Shown: piece by piece, positions 1 through 5,253 of the stretch
Numbering within the stretch: position 1 is the first letter of the stretch
How the letters are laid out: each line of letters begins with the position of its first letter
DNA from: Candidatus Iainarchaeum sp.
Lineage (GTDB): Archaea; Iainarchaeota; Iainarchaeia; Iainarchaeales; JAAZKV01
Length of the DNA: 6,945 nucleotides
Reading direction: 5' to 3'
Assembly (NCBI GenBank): GCA_026397035.1
Contig: JAPLVQ010000186.1
Coordinates: forward strand, 1 to 6,945
The notes under the pieces: generated by a model
Told to the model about the DNA's origin: nothing
The model's input: only the letters and a program-made list of their open reading frames with translations
The model's database searches: none
Translations under genes and position numbers: made by a program

Positions 1-19
1 AAATCACAAAACTTTTTAC

Positions 20-37
20 AATCTTGCCACCAAGATT
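20..37. repeat. 7-bp perfect inverted repeat near the left edge
   Basis: AATCTTG (20-26) and CAAGATT (31-37) are perfect reverse complements with the loop CCAC. On the plus strand it is followed by T-rich sequence with a T6 run at 42-47, which resembles an intrinsic terminator for a plus-strand transcript arriving from the left. On the minus strand it would be part of the leader of whatever gene follows. Confidence 0.55.
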
Positions 38-51
38 ATTATTTTTTATCT

Positions 52-80
52 AAGTAATGAAAAATGGGTTTTTATTACTT
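52..80. repeat. 12-bp inverted repeat (hairpin) downstream of uL15
   Basis: On the plus strand AAGTAATGAAAA (52-63) faces TTTTATTACTT plus one T (69-80) across the loop ATGGG. Seven perfect pairs are followed by one G-U and four A-U pairs. In minus-strand RNA the G-U becomes an A-C mismatch, so the fold is somewhat better for a plus-strand transcript. Confidence 0.6.
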
Positions 81-152
81 CGCTCATGATTTTTAATCTT
101 ATTTTTAGTATTTGCGGTTAAGCTCAAGCCCCCCTCAAAGGCTTTGGTAATT

Positions 153-166
153 AAAAATAACAAAAA
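153..166 (-). terminator. Candidate oligo-T terminator after uL15
   Basis: The minus strand reads TTTTTGTTATTTTT, starting 12 nt after the uL15 stop. Archaeal RNA polymerase can terminate at runs of T without a hairpin, and two T5 runs directly after the last gene fit that. AT-rich spacers often contain such runs, so this is a modest call. Confidence 0.4.
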
Positions 167-178
167 GCAGTTTTTATT

Positions 179-721
179 TCAAAAACCGCTTTTCATAATC
201 TTTTTATAATTGTTTTTTTCCTCAGTCTCTCCTTCAACTTCTTCAAATTCAAGGTCTTCTTCTTCAGCATCCCCGCTAAAGATTGTTTCTTCCTGCTTAA
301 AATCTTTTTTCACATACTCAAATTTTCCGCCGGCTTTTATTATTTTTGATATTGCTCCTTTGGACGCATTTATTTTGAGTATTATTTTGTGTGTTGCTTC
401 GCCTTGGCTTAATACTTTTTCAAAGCCTGACTTTTTATCAACAATATATTTTTCGCCTTCTTTTTTCGCTTTTCCTTTCAAAACAAGTATCTCAAGCATC
501 TGATTAAGCACGCCTAATTGTATTGCTTTTCCTTTTCTCTGCGATTTTAATCTGTATTTTACCGGTTTTAATCTTCCTATTGAATGGAACTTGTGTTTGT
601 TTGATCCAGCTTTTCCTCTTCCACCTCTAGATCCAGCTCCTCGCCTGTTTTTGGTGTTTCCTGCGCCCATTGTTCTTTGTCCGCGAAGTTTATTTTTCTT
701 TCGTCTTTTTCGATCACTCAT
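179..721 (-). CDS. rpl15: Large-subunit ribosomal protein uL15 (L15) with acidic C-terminal tail
   Basis: uL15 is a large-subunit protein whose extended Gly/Arg-rich N-terminus threads into 23S rRNA. That part is clear here: KLRGQRTMGAGNTKNRRGAG (11-30) and SRGGRGKAGSNKHK (31-44). The globular part is compact and includes GFEKVLSQGEATHKIILKI (99-117) and the closing AISKIIKAGGKFEYV (123-137), where the archaeal protein normally ends (about 145-150). This protein continues to 180 residues. The extra tail has 12 acidic residues out of 19 (150-168), then a basic end (KNNYKKIMKSGF). GGTGA stands 4 nt before the ATG, which supports the start. The stop is TGA; the same frame then stays open for 42 further codons. 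Confidence 0.95.
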   Translation of the reverse strand: MSDRKRRKKNKLRGQRTMGAGNTKNRRGAGSRGGRGKAGSNKHKFHSIGRLKPVKYRLKSQRKGKAIQLGVLNQMLEILVLKGKAKKEGEKYIVDKKSGFEKVLSQGEATHKIILKINASKGAISKIIKAGGKFEYVKKDFKQEETIFSGDAEEEDLEFEEVEGETEEKNNYKKIMKSGF

Positions 722-807
722 TATTTCACCTTCAGGCTAATTAATATCATTCAATCCAAAATTCACTAAAATAATTCCCTAAAACTTAAATTCTCGCTCT
801 TCAAAAA

Positions 808-1236
808 TTAAATCATTCTCAATATTAATTCATTTATTTTTTCCCCTCTGTCTCCAAGTGCTCCACCTACTTTGTATGACGCTTTGACTCCTTCTCTTTC
901 AAATCCGCCTCTTGGAGGGCTTAGTCTGAATAAATTTTTTATTCCTGCCTGTCTTGGAGTTTTTCCCTTCTTTATTTCTTCAAAAACTTTTTTTGCATCA
1001 ATCTTTGAACCAATAACTGCAGGCTTTGCTTTTTTTGCAATTAGTTCCTTTAGTGTTTCATCATTTATTTTTCCGTAAGCAGTATAATCTTTTACTTTTA
1101 CAACAGTACCTTTTCCTTGCTGTTCTTCGCTCCAAATACTCAGGTTATTTACTCTTCGCAAGTTCATGTATTCCAAAGCTTTCTTTAGTCTTGGGGTAAC
1201 ATTTACTGTTCCTCTAATTCTTATTACTGCATACAT
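808..1236 (-). CDS. rpl30: Large-subunit ribosomal protein uL30 (L30), archaeal long form
   Basis: uL30 binds 23S rRNA. The archaeal form is much longer than the roughly 60-residue bacterial protein; here it is 142 residues, close to the archaeal norm of about 150. The N-terminal L30 fold is MYAVIRIRGTVNVTPRLKKA (1-20) and LEYMNLRRVNNLSIW (21-35). It is followed by the archaeal/eukaryotic segment with VVKVKDYTAYGKI (45-57) and the signature LFRLSPPRGGFEREGVK (102-118). GTGAT stands just before the ATG and serves as a short Shine-Dalgarno. A 64-nt gap separates it from uS5. This gap contains two TTAATTAA palindromes and an unused GGGTGAGG sequence. Confidence 0.95.
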   Translation of the reverse strand: MYAVIRIRGTVNVTPRLKKALEYMNLRRVNNLSIWSEEQQGKGTVVKVKDYTAYGKINDETLKELIAKKAKPAVIGSKIDAKKVFEEIKKGKTPRQAGIKNLFRLSPPRGGFEREGVKASYKVGGALGDRGEKINELILRMI

Positions 1237-1258
1237 AATATCACGCTCAATTTACCTT

Positions 1259-1287
1259 TTAATTAATCCTCACCCTTTCTTAATTAA
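1259..1287. repeat. Two TTAATTAA palindromes flanking GGGTGAGG in the uS5-uL30 gap
   Basis: TTAATTAA occurs at 1259-1266 and 1280-1287, with starts 21 bp apart (about two helical turns). Between them the minus strand reads GGGTGAGG (1275 to 1268), which looks like a strong Shine-Dalgarno but has no start codon at a usable distance. The left copy is also about 26 nt before the uL30 ATG, so it could act as a TATA-like element. Confidence 0.45.
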
Positions 1288-1300
1288 TTCCCAGCTTTTT

Positions 1301-2050
1301 CTAATTATTCCTCGCTTCTTTTGATATTTTTCTTTCAATATCTTTTGATGCTTTCATTTTCCCTGTTTGTGAGAGCGCATCAATTGCCGCTTGTACAAAA
1401 TTTAAGTGTATTGTTGATCTTCCTTTCGTTCTTCCCCAGACATTTCTAACCCCTGCTAATTCTAAAAGGGGTTTTATCGCTTTTCCTACAGCCAGTCCAG
1501 TTCCTTTTGGTGCGGGCATTAATACTACTCTTACACTCCCTGATTTTCCCTCAACCTTAAATGGAATTGAATGTTTGTCTTCAGTAGGCTGCTCTTCCCA
1601 GGATCCTGAACCCCTATATACTCTGATTAAATTTAATTTTGCTATTCTTTTTGCTTTATTTATCGCAGGGAATCTGTCAGCATCTTTTGCGGTTCCCACT
1701 CCAACGTAACCGTTTCTGTTTCCAAGTATTACTTCCGCCCTGTAAGAGTACTTCCTTCCAGCTCTTGTTACTCTTGTGGTTCTTGCAATTTGTATTAAGT
1801 GTTCATCAAGCTTCAATAATGAATCAACTATTTCCGGTTCAAGTATTTTTTGTCCTCTGTCATAAATTTCATCTATTGAATTAATTTTCCCTGCCTTAAC
1901 TGCTCTTCCAAGCTCAGTTTTAGCCACCCAATTAGCCAACGCATTCTGTCTCTCAACAAGCTCTCTTTCTATCTTTTCAATTTCAGTTTCTTCTTCTCTT
2001 TGCCAGCGCCGCTTTGGCTTAGTTCCTTTTTCTTCGTTTCTCCTATTCAT
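1301..2050 (-). CDS. rps5: Small-subunit ribosomal protein uS5
   Basis: uS5 helps maintain decoding accuracy and forms part of the mRNA entry site of the small subunit. The 249-residue product is slightly longer than common archaeal forms (about 210-235). A charged N-terminal extension (KPKRRWQREEETEIEKIERE, 11-30) precedes the conserved WVAKTELGRAVKAGKI (41-55). The double-stranded-RNA-binding fold of S5 covers about 78-145, including TRVTRAGRKYSYRAEVILGN (92-111) and GYVGVG (114-119). The C-terminal domain follows, with MPAPKGTGLAVG (178-189) and VWGRTKGRSTIHLNFVQAA (204-222). The start has AAGGTGA 4 nt upstream and overlaps the uL18 stop as ATGA. The last 15-20 residues are a basic tail. 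Confidence 0.97.
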   Translation of the reverse strand: MNRRNEEKGTKPKRRWQREEETEIEKIERELVERQNALANWVAKTELGRAVKAGKINSIDEIYDRGQKILEPEIVDSLLKLDEHLIQIARTTRVTRAGRKYSYRAEVILGNRNGYVGVGTAKDADRFPAINKAKRIAKLNLIRVYRGSGSWEEQPTEDKHSIPFKVEGKSGSVRVVLMPAPKGTGLAVGKAIKPLLELAGVRNVWGRTKGRSTIHLNFVQAAIDALSQTGKMKASKDIERKISKEARNN

Positions 2051-2613
2051 GCTTTCACCTTCGCTATCTCGGCTTTTGCTTTTTCAAATGCTTTGTTAAA
2101 ACTACCTAAAGTCATTCCTTCTTTGATATAATTAGCAAATATTATTTTTGCTTTTTCTCCAAGTTTTACTGTGTAAGCATCAAGTGTTTTTCCATTTATT
2201 CTTTCTTCACTTGGCAACGCTTCCGGATTAAATGGAGCTTGTAATCCTGCATCACTTGCTCCTTTTAATGTTGCAAATACCCCGCTTCCGTGACTTGGAT
2301 GTTTTCTTCCAATATCAAGAACGCATTGTTCTTTGCCTGCTTTTTTCCCAAGTAAAAATCCTGTTAAGTATGCTGAAGGAGTGTTATTTGTCCCGTACCA
2401 ACCGTATTTTTTCAATTCGCCTGAATCAGCAGTTGTTATTGTAATATCTCCTTTTTTATCAAATTTCACTAATTGCGCTATTATGCGTTTATTTGTTTTT
2501 CTCACAACTATTCTTAATTTTTTTGATCTTACAAGGGCTAACCTTTTCTTGTAATCAGTTTTTTCTTCTCTTCTTCTTCTAAATTTTACTTCAAAAGTGG
2601 ATTTATGAGCCAT
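2047..2613 (-). CDS. rpl18: Large-subunit ribosomal protein uL18 (L18)
   Basis: uL18 binds 5S rRNA and, with uL5, anchors it in the central protuberance. The 188 residues are the normal archaeal size. Characteristic parts are KFRRRREEKTDYKKRLAL (10-27), the VVRKTNKRIIAQLV strand region (36-49), KYGWYGTNNTPSAYLTGFLL (69-88), and LDIGRKHPSHGSGVFATLKG (99-118), followed by SDAGLQAPFNPEALPSEERI. The start overlaps the eL19 stop by one base (TAATG). A GAGGGGG run about 11 nt upstream may serve as ribosome-binding site, though coupling to eL19 translation is as likely. The TGA stop overlaps the uS5 start (ATGA). Confidence 0.97.
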   Translation of the reverse strand: MAHKSTFEVKFRRRREEKTDYKKRLALVRSKKLRIVVRKTNKRIIAQLVKFDKKGDITITTADSGELKKYGWYGTNNTPSAYLTGFLLGKKAGKEQCVLDIGRKHPSHGSGVFATLKGASDAGLQAPFNPEALPSEERINGKTLDAYTVKLGEKAKIIFANYIKEGMTLGSFNKAFEKAKAEIAKVKA

Positions 2614-3059
2614 TACTTTTTCGCCCCCTCAACGTATTCTGTTAAATGTCTTTTTCCCCTGAAATAATTACCGTTTATCCTGCTATAAACCGCAGAATAA
2701 TTCACCGCTTTTACTGCATCAGGATTTTCTTTTTTTATTTCTCTAAGTGTTCGGCGTAACGATCGAACTTTCCACATCCATCTGCTTTTTTGTTCCGACC
2801 TTCTTTTTCTTGTAGCACTTCTTTTTCCTTTTCCCCTATGCCTTCCTTTTGCTCGTGCTGTTTGTAATTCTCTTGCTCTTCCCCTGCTTTGTTCAGCTGA
2901 AGGCTTTTTCTTAATTATTCTTTCAGCGATTAATCCGCGTATATCATCTTTAGTCATTGCCTCGGCTATTTTTGCAATAGCATCAGGGTTTAAGTGTATT
3001 CTCCCAACACCAACTTTTAGTATTCTTGCTGCAAGTTCCTTTGCTTTTTTTGCTTCCAT
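2613..3059 (-). CDS. rpl19e: Large-subunit ribosomal protein eL19 (L19e)
   Basis: eL19 is an archaeal/eukaryotic large-subunit protein that binds 23S rRNA and, in known structures, contributes to an inter-subunit bridge. The 148 residues match the archaeal length (about 150). The globular N-terminal part includes KELAARILKVGVGRIHLNP (7-25) and the MTKDDIRGLI helix region (35-44). A very basic linker follows (SRGRARELQTARAKGRHRGK, 58-77), then a long helical part with WMWKVRSLRRTLREIK (94-109), ending NYFRGKRHLTEYV. The start is supported by GGTGA 4 nt upstream. It begins 20 nt after the eL32 stop, and its TAA stop shares one base with the uL18 ATG (TAATG). Confidence 0.96.
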   Translation of the reverse strand: MEAKKAKELAARILKVGVGRIHLNPDAIAKIAEAMTKDDIRGLIAERIIKKKPSAEQSRGRARELQTARAKGRHRGKGKRSATRKRRSEQKSRWMWKVRSLRRTLREIKKENPDAVKAVNYSAVYSRINGNYFRGKRHLTEYVEGAKK

Positions 3060-3079
3060 AAATTCACCAATTTTTACTT

Positions 3080-3835
3080 CTAATTAAGCACCCATATTCC
3101 TTTTTCATTCGCTTTTTTCATTATTTCATTTCTTTTTCTTTTTCCAAGCGTTGCAGAAAATCTTGCTGCTTCTGTTTTTGGATTTAATTTTACAATATCA
3201 TTCATATTACATACTAATACTTCGCGATACCCTGAAGGGTGTATGAATCTTATTTCCTTTTCGTTTCCATACCCTATTTTTGGTCTAAAACCGTGCTGGA
3301 GTCCCTTATCAAGATCTATTCCATGCGGTTTTCTCCATTTATCCCATTTTGCTATTGATTTTCTCCTTATATTTTTCTTTCCAAATCTTCCCCTAAATGT
3401 AGGGATATTTCTTTTAGCACCAAGTTTTTTTTGATTTTCTCTTGCTTCTTTGCTTTTTGTTTTATTTTCTTTTTTAATATAAGGAATAAATTTTCTTTTT
3501 TTCTCGACTTTTACCTCAGTTTTTGAATCCGTCTTTTTAACATCAGTTTTTGTATCTGCTTTTTTCATTTCAGTCTTTGTCTCCGTTTTCTTATTCTCGG
3601 TTCCTGCCCCAGTTTTCTTATCATCAATTTTTGTCCCAATTTTTTTATCATCAGTATTTATTTCAATTCTCTTATTTTCAACCTGCGAAATTGGTTTTGC
3701 AGTTGCTTTTTCAGCTGCTTTTGACGTACTCGCTGTGCTTTCTGTCTTTACACCTGTACTTGCATTAGCAACCTTTGTTACTGTAATCTTGCCAGATTTC
3801 TCCCAAGCTTTTTGTTCAATTTTTTTCTCAGACAT
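3080..3835 (-). CDS. rpl32e: Large-subunit ribosomal protein eL32 with long repetitive N-terminal extension
   Basis: eL32 is an archaeal/eukaryotic 50S/60S protein that binds 23S rRNA. The conserved domain is the last 105-110 residues (FRGRFGKKNIRRKSIAKWDK, then WRKPHGIDLDKGLQHGFRP, KIGYGNEKEIRFIHPSGYRE, and the end KGIWVLN). In front of it lies a Thr/Ser/Ala- and then Lys-rich extension of about 140 residues, giving 251 in total against about 130 in many archaea. Residues 62-106 form five copies of a nine-residue repeat, roughly [DE]-x-K-K-x-[GED]-[TAS]-[KG]-[TI]. The longest frame begins at an ATG at 3847. I prefer the ATG at 3835, because GGTGA stands 5 nt before it, as at the neighbouring genes, and nothing similar precedes the first ATG. 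The extension is in frame with no stop or shift. Long eL32 N-termini are known in some archaea, notably halophiles. Confidence 0.94.
   Translation of the reverse strand: MSEKKIEQKAWEKSGKITVTKVANASTGVKTESTASTSKAAEKATAKPISQVENKRIEINTDDKKIGTKIDDKKTGAGTENKKTETKTEMKKADTKTDVKKTDSKTEVKVEKKRKFIPYIKKENKTKSKEARENQKKLGAKRNIPTFRGRFGKKNIRRKSIAKWDKWRKPHGIDLDKGLQHGFRPKIGYGNEKEIRFIHPSGYREVLVCNMNDIVKLNPKTEAARFSATLGKRKRNEIMKKANEKGIWVLN
3518..3652 (-). repeat. 27-bp coding tandem repeat in eL32 (five degenerate copies)
   Basis: Five successive 27-bp units encode DDKKIGTKI, DDKKTGAGT, ENKKTETKT, EMKKADTKT and DVKKTDSKT. The next stretch (EVKVEKK) looks like a decayed sixth unit. Lys-Lys at positions 3-4 is invariant. 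The units differ at the DNA level, so the array is not recently amplified, yet the 9-residue period is strict. The product is hydrophilic and likely disordered. Confidence 0.85.
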
Positions 3836-3840
3836 AACTT

Positions 3841-3845
3841 TCACC
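3841..3845 (-). promoter_or_regulatory. Shine-Dalgarno deciding the eL32 start
   Basis: GGTGA on the minus strand lies 5 nt before the ATG at 3835. The same GGTGA core at 4-5 nt spacing precedes uS5, eL19 and uL15. It overlaps the alternative ATG at 3847, which has no such element of its own. Confidence 0.7.
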
Positions 3846-3918
3846 ATTTCGCAATTCTCTTTAAATCATCATCAATTTATTTTCATTCTTTTTTATTATA
3901 ACTTTTTCCTCACTTTCA

Positions 3919-4506
3919 TTATGCTTTTTCCTTTTCCCTCACTTCTTCAAGTACAGGTACTTTTCTTTCAATAATATTCCCTACCTCAACAATATATATT
4001 CCATCCTGGAACCTTCTTATGTCTTTGTCTTTTACTTTAGTTTTCTTTTCAAGATTTGTTGCTGTCTGTCCTACGGCTTCCTTGTCAATTCCGCTTATTA
4101 TAACATCTTGTCCTTTTACTTCAACTTTAGTATCCCCAATTATTGCTGTTTTTCTTGGAAATTTTTCTCCTAAAAAGTTTTTCACGCTGACAAATCCTTT
4201 TTCTATAGTAAGTGACATTGGAAAATGTGAATAAACTACTTTCATCTGTGTTTTATAACCATAAACTACTCCTTCAGTCATATTTCTTATGTGCGCACAT
4301 ATTGTCTCAAGTAAAACCAGGGTCTGCTTATTTTTCGGACTTCCTTCAACTGTGATTACCCCTTCTTGTGACTGCAATTTTATCCTGTATGATTTGAATT
4401 CTCTCTTTAACTGCCCTTTTGGACCCTTTAATGTAAGAACTGCTCCATCAAGTACTGCAACTGCTTCACTTGGCAATCTCAATTTTTTAACTATTTTTCC
4501 AATCAT
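3919..4506 (-). CDS. rpl6: Large-subunit ribosomal protein uL6 (L6)
   Basis: uL6 binds 23S rRNA near the GTPase-associated centre and the sarcin-ricin loop. The 195-residue product has the two repeated L6 folds: an N-terminal half with LKGPKGQLKREF (26-37), and a C-terminal half with the archaeal/eukaryotic signatures SVKNFLGEK (107-115) and RRFQDGIYIVE (164-174). It is slightly longer than the usual archaeal form (about 180), mainly through a charged tail (EEVREKEKA). The start has only a modest GGGAT element, but a TATA-like sequence lies about 28 nt upstream. It ends with the double stop TAATGA, 83 nt before the preferred eL32 start. Confidence 0.96.
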   Translation of the reverse strand: MIGKIVKKLRLPSEAVAVLDGAVLTLKGPKGQLKREFKSYRIKLQSQEGVITVEGSPKNKQTLVLLETICAHIRNMTEGVVYGYKTQMKVVYSHFPMSLTIEKGFVSVKNFLGEKFPRKTAIIGDTKVEVKGQDVIISGIDKEAVGQTATNLEKKTKVKDKDIRRFQDGIYIVEVGNIIERKVPVLEEVREKEKA

Positions 4507-4527
4507 AATAATCCCATTTCGCTTTCC

Positions 4528-4539
4528 TTTTTTTATAAA
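4528..4539 (-). promoter_or_regulatory. Possible archaeal TATA box upstream of uL6
   Basis: The minus strand reads TTTATAAAAAAA, centred about 28 nt upstream of the uL6 ATG. That is the spacing expected between an archaeal TATA box and the transcription start, so a transcript could begin at or next to the start codon (leaderless). It lies in a 102-nt gap after uS8. The match is good, but AT-rich background makes chance occurrence plausible. Confidence 0.35.
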
Positions 4540-4608
4540 CCAAATTTAACTCATTATCTTTTGTGATATTAAACTTGCCCGCATCCTATTTTGTCCAATT
4601 ACTAACTA

Positions 4609-4998
4609 TTAGTACATGAACGCTACTAGTCTTCCCCCAAGTTTTTTTGCTTTTGCTTCAGTGTGAGTCATTAATCCGTCAGATGTAGATACAACAATCA
4701 ATCCAACATCTCTTGCCGGCAAGTATCTTTTTTCATATTTCTCAAATTCCGTTTTCTTCACAGCATATCTTGGTTTTATTGCTTTACATTCATTCATCTT
4801 TCCGCATAATTTCACAGTGTAACTTAGTATTCCTTTCTCATCATGTTTCTTGTACTCTTCAATATAACTATTTTCTTTTGCTATCTTGAGTATTTCTCCC
4901 AAGAAGTTTGAAGCCGGGCATATCCGTACGTCTATCTTTGATGCTTGTTCTGCATTCTTTATTTTTGTCAATGCGTCAACTATTGGATCTTGTTGCAT
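4609..4998 (-). CDS. rps8: Small-subunit ribosomal protein uS8
   Basis: uS8 binds the central domain of 16S rRNA and is a primary assembly protein. The 129-residue product matches the archaeal length (about 130). Visible landmarks are DPIVDALTKIKNAE at the N-terminus (4-17), CKAIKPRYAVKKTEFEKYE at 71-89, RYLPARDVGLIVVSTS at 91-106, and the rRNA-binding STSDGLMTHTEA segment at 104-115, closing with LGGRLVAFMY. The start has a clear TGAGGTGG Shine-Dalgarno 4 nt upstream that overlaps the uS14 stop codon; the two genes are only 9 nt apart. The archaeal IKPR insert separates it from bacterial uS8. A gap of about 100 nt follows before uL6. No alterations seen. Confidence 0.97.
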   Translation of the reverse strand: MQQDPIVDALTKIKNAEQASKIDVRICPASNFLGEILKIAKENSYIEEYKKHDEKGILSYTVKLCGKMNECKAIKPRYAVKKTEFEKYEKRYLPARDVGLIVVSTSDGLMTHTEAKAKKLGGRLVAFMY

Positions 4999-5002
4999 TT
5001 TT

Positions 5003-5010
5003 CCACCTCA
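5003..5010 (-). promoter_or_regulatory. Shine-Dalgarno of uS8 overlapping the uS14 stop
   Basis: The minus strand reads TGAGGTGG: the first three bases are the uS14 stop codon and GAGGTG is the ribosome-binding core, 4 nt before the uS8 ATG. This geometry suggests that ribosomes finishing uS14 pass directly to uS8. Confidence 0.75.
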
Positions 5011-5208
5011 GTATTTCTCCCAGCCTAAATCTTGCGCCCTATCTTTAAAGCACCTTCTACAAATACCCATTTTATATTTTCTCATCATTCCTTTTCTTGT
5101 CCCGCATATTCTGCATTCTCTCACGCCAGGGGTTCTTTTCTTCATTTTCTCATTCTTGGATTTTTGTTTCTTTTTTATAACAATTGTTCTTGATTCCAAA
5201 TCATCCAT
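5008..5208 (-). CDS. rps14: Small-subunit ribosomal protein uS14, zinc-binding form
   Basis: uS14 binds 16S rRNA in the head of the 30S subunit. The zinc ribbon is intact: C32-x2-C35, a 14-residue spacer, then C50-x2-C53 (CRIC and CRRC), followed by the typical end FKDRAQDLGWEKY. At 66 residues it is about 10-15 longer than usual archaeal uS14 (roughly 50-56). The extra residues form a charged N-terminal extension (MDDLESRTIVIKKKQKSKNEK). An alternative Met at residue 22 (ATG at 5145) would give the short form, but it lacks a convincing ribosome-binding site. The first Met is preceded by GGGGGGAT 4 nt upstream, so I prefer the long form. The stop TGA is part of the uS8 Shine-Dalgarno, which suggests coupled translation. 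Confidence 0.93.
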   Translation of the reverse strand: MDDLESRTIVIKKKQKSKNEKMKKRTPGVRECRICGTRKGMMRKYKMGICRRCFKDRAQDLGWEKY

Positions 5209-5212
5209 AAAT

Positions 5213-5220
5213 ATCCCCCC
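5213..5220 (-). promoter_or_regulatory. G-run Shine-Dalgarno deciding the uS14 start
   Basis: The minus strand reads GGGGGGAT, ending 4 nt before the ATG at 5208. A run of six G in this AT-rich gap is unlikely to be accidental and can pair with the archaeal anti-Shine-Dalgarno using one G-U wobble. It supports the longer uS14 form. Confidence 0.6.
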
Positions 5221-5253
5221 TTATTTAACATTCTACATTTTTTTAAAAAACAT

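Larger units (their letters stand above)
1..178. other. Non-coding stretch downstream of uL15
   Basis: No convincing gene is visible here. secY normally follows uL15 closely in archaeal spc clusters, but no secY start appears in these 178 nt. Visible items are two tandem oligo-T runs on the minus strand just after uL15, a GC-richer patch with a run of six G on the minus strand (about 112-147), and two good inverted repeats (52-80 and 20-37). Short frames exist but lack support. On the minus strand one frame is open from about position 49 to the left edge without an ATG. On the plus strand one is open from the left edge to a stop at 55-57. Confidence 0.6.

Noticed and set aside
46..87. Minus-strand mini-frame MSEVIKTHFSLLR after uL15, considered as a secY start
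   Set aside because: It stops after 13 codons, has no Shine-Dalgarno, and a single frameshift would not give a recognisable secY N-terminus within the window.
3480..3740. Repeat array considered as CRISPR or mobile-element repeat
   Set aside because: Units are 27 bp, degenerate, contiguous without spacers and in frame inside eL32, so this is a coding tandem repeat.
3550..3768. Plus-strand open frame with an apparent FSYHQFLSQF-type repeat
   Set aside because: The periodicity is simply the antisense reading of the eL32 nonapeptide repeat; no ribosome-binding site or known domain supports it.
3836..3847. ATG at 3847 as the eL32 start
   Set aside because: It overlaps the GGTGA ribosome-binding site that serves the ATG at 3835 and has no such site of its own. 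The four extra residues are not needed by the conserved domain.
4549..4587. Minus-strand mini-frame MRASLISQKIMS in the uS8-uL6 gap
   Set aside because: Only 12 codons, no clear ribosome-binding site and no known small gene at this position in archaeal spc clusters.
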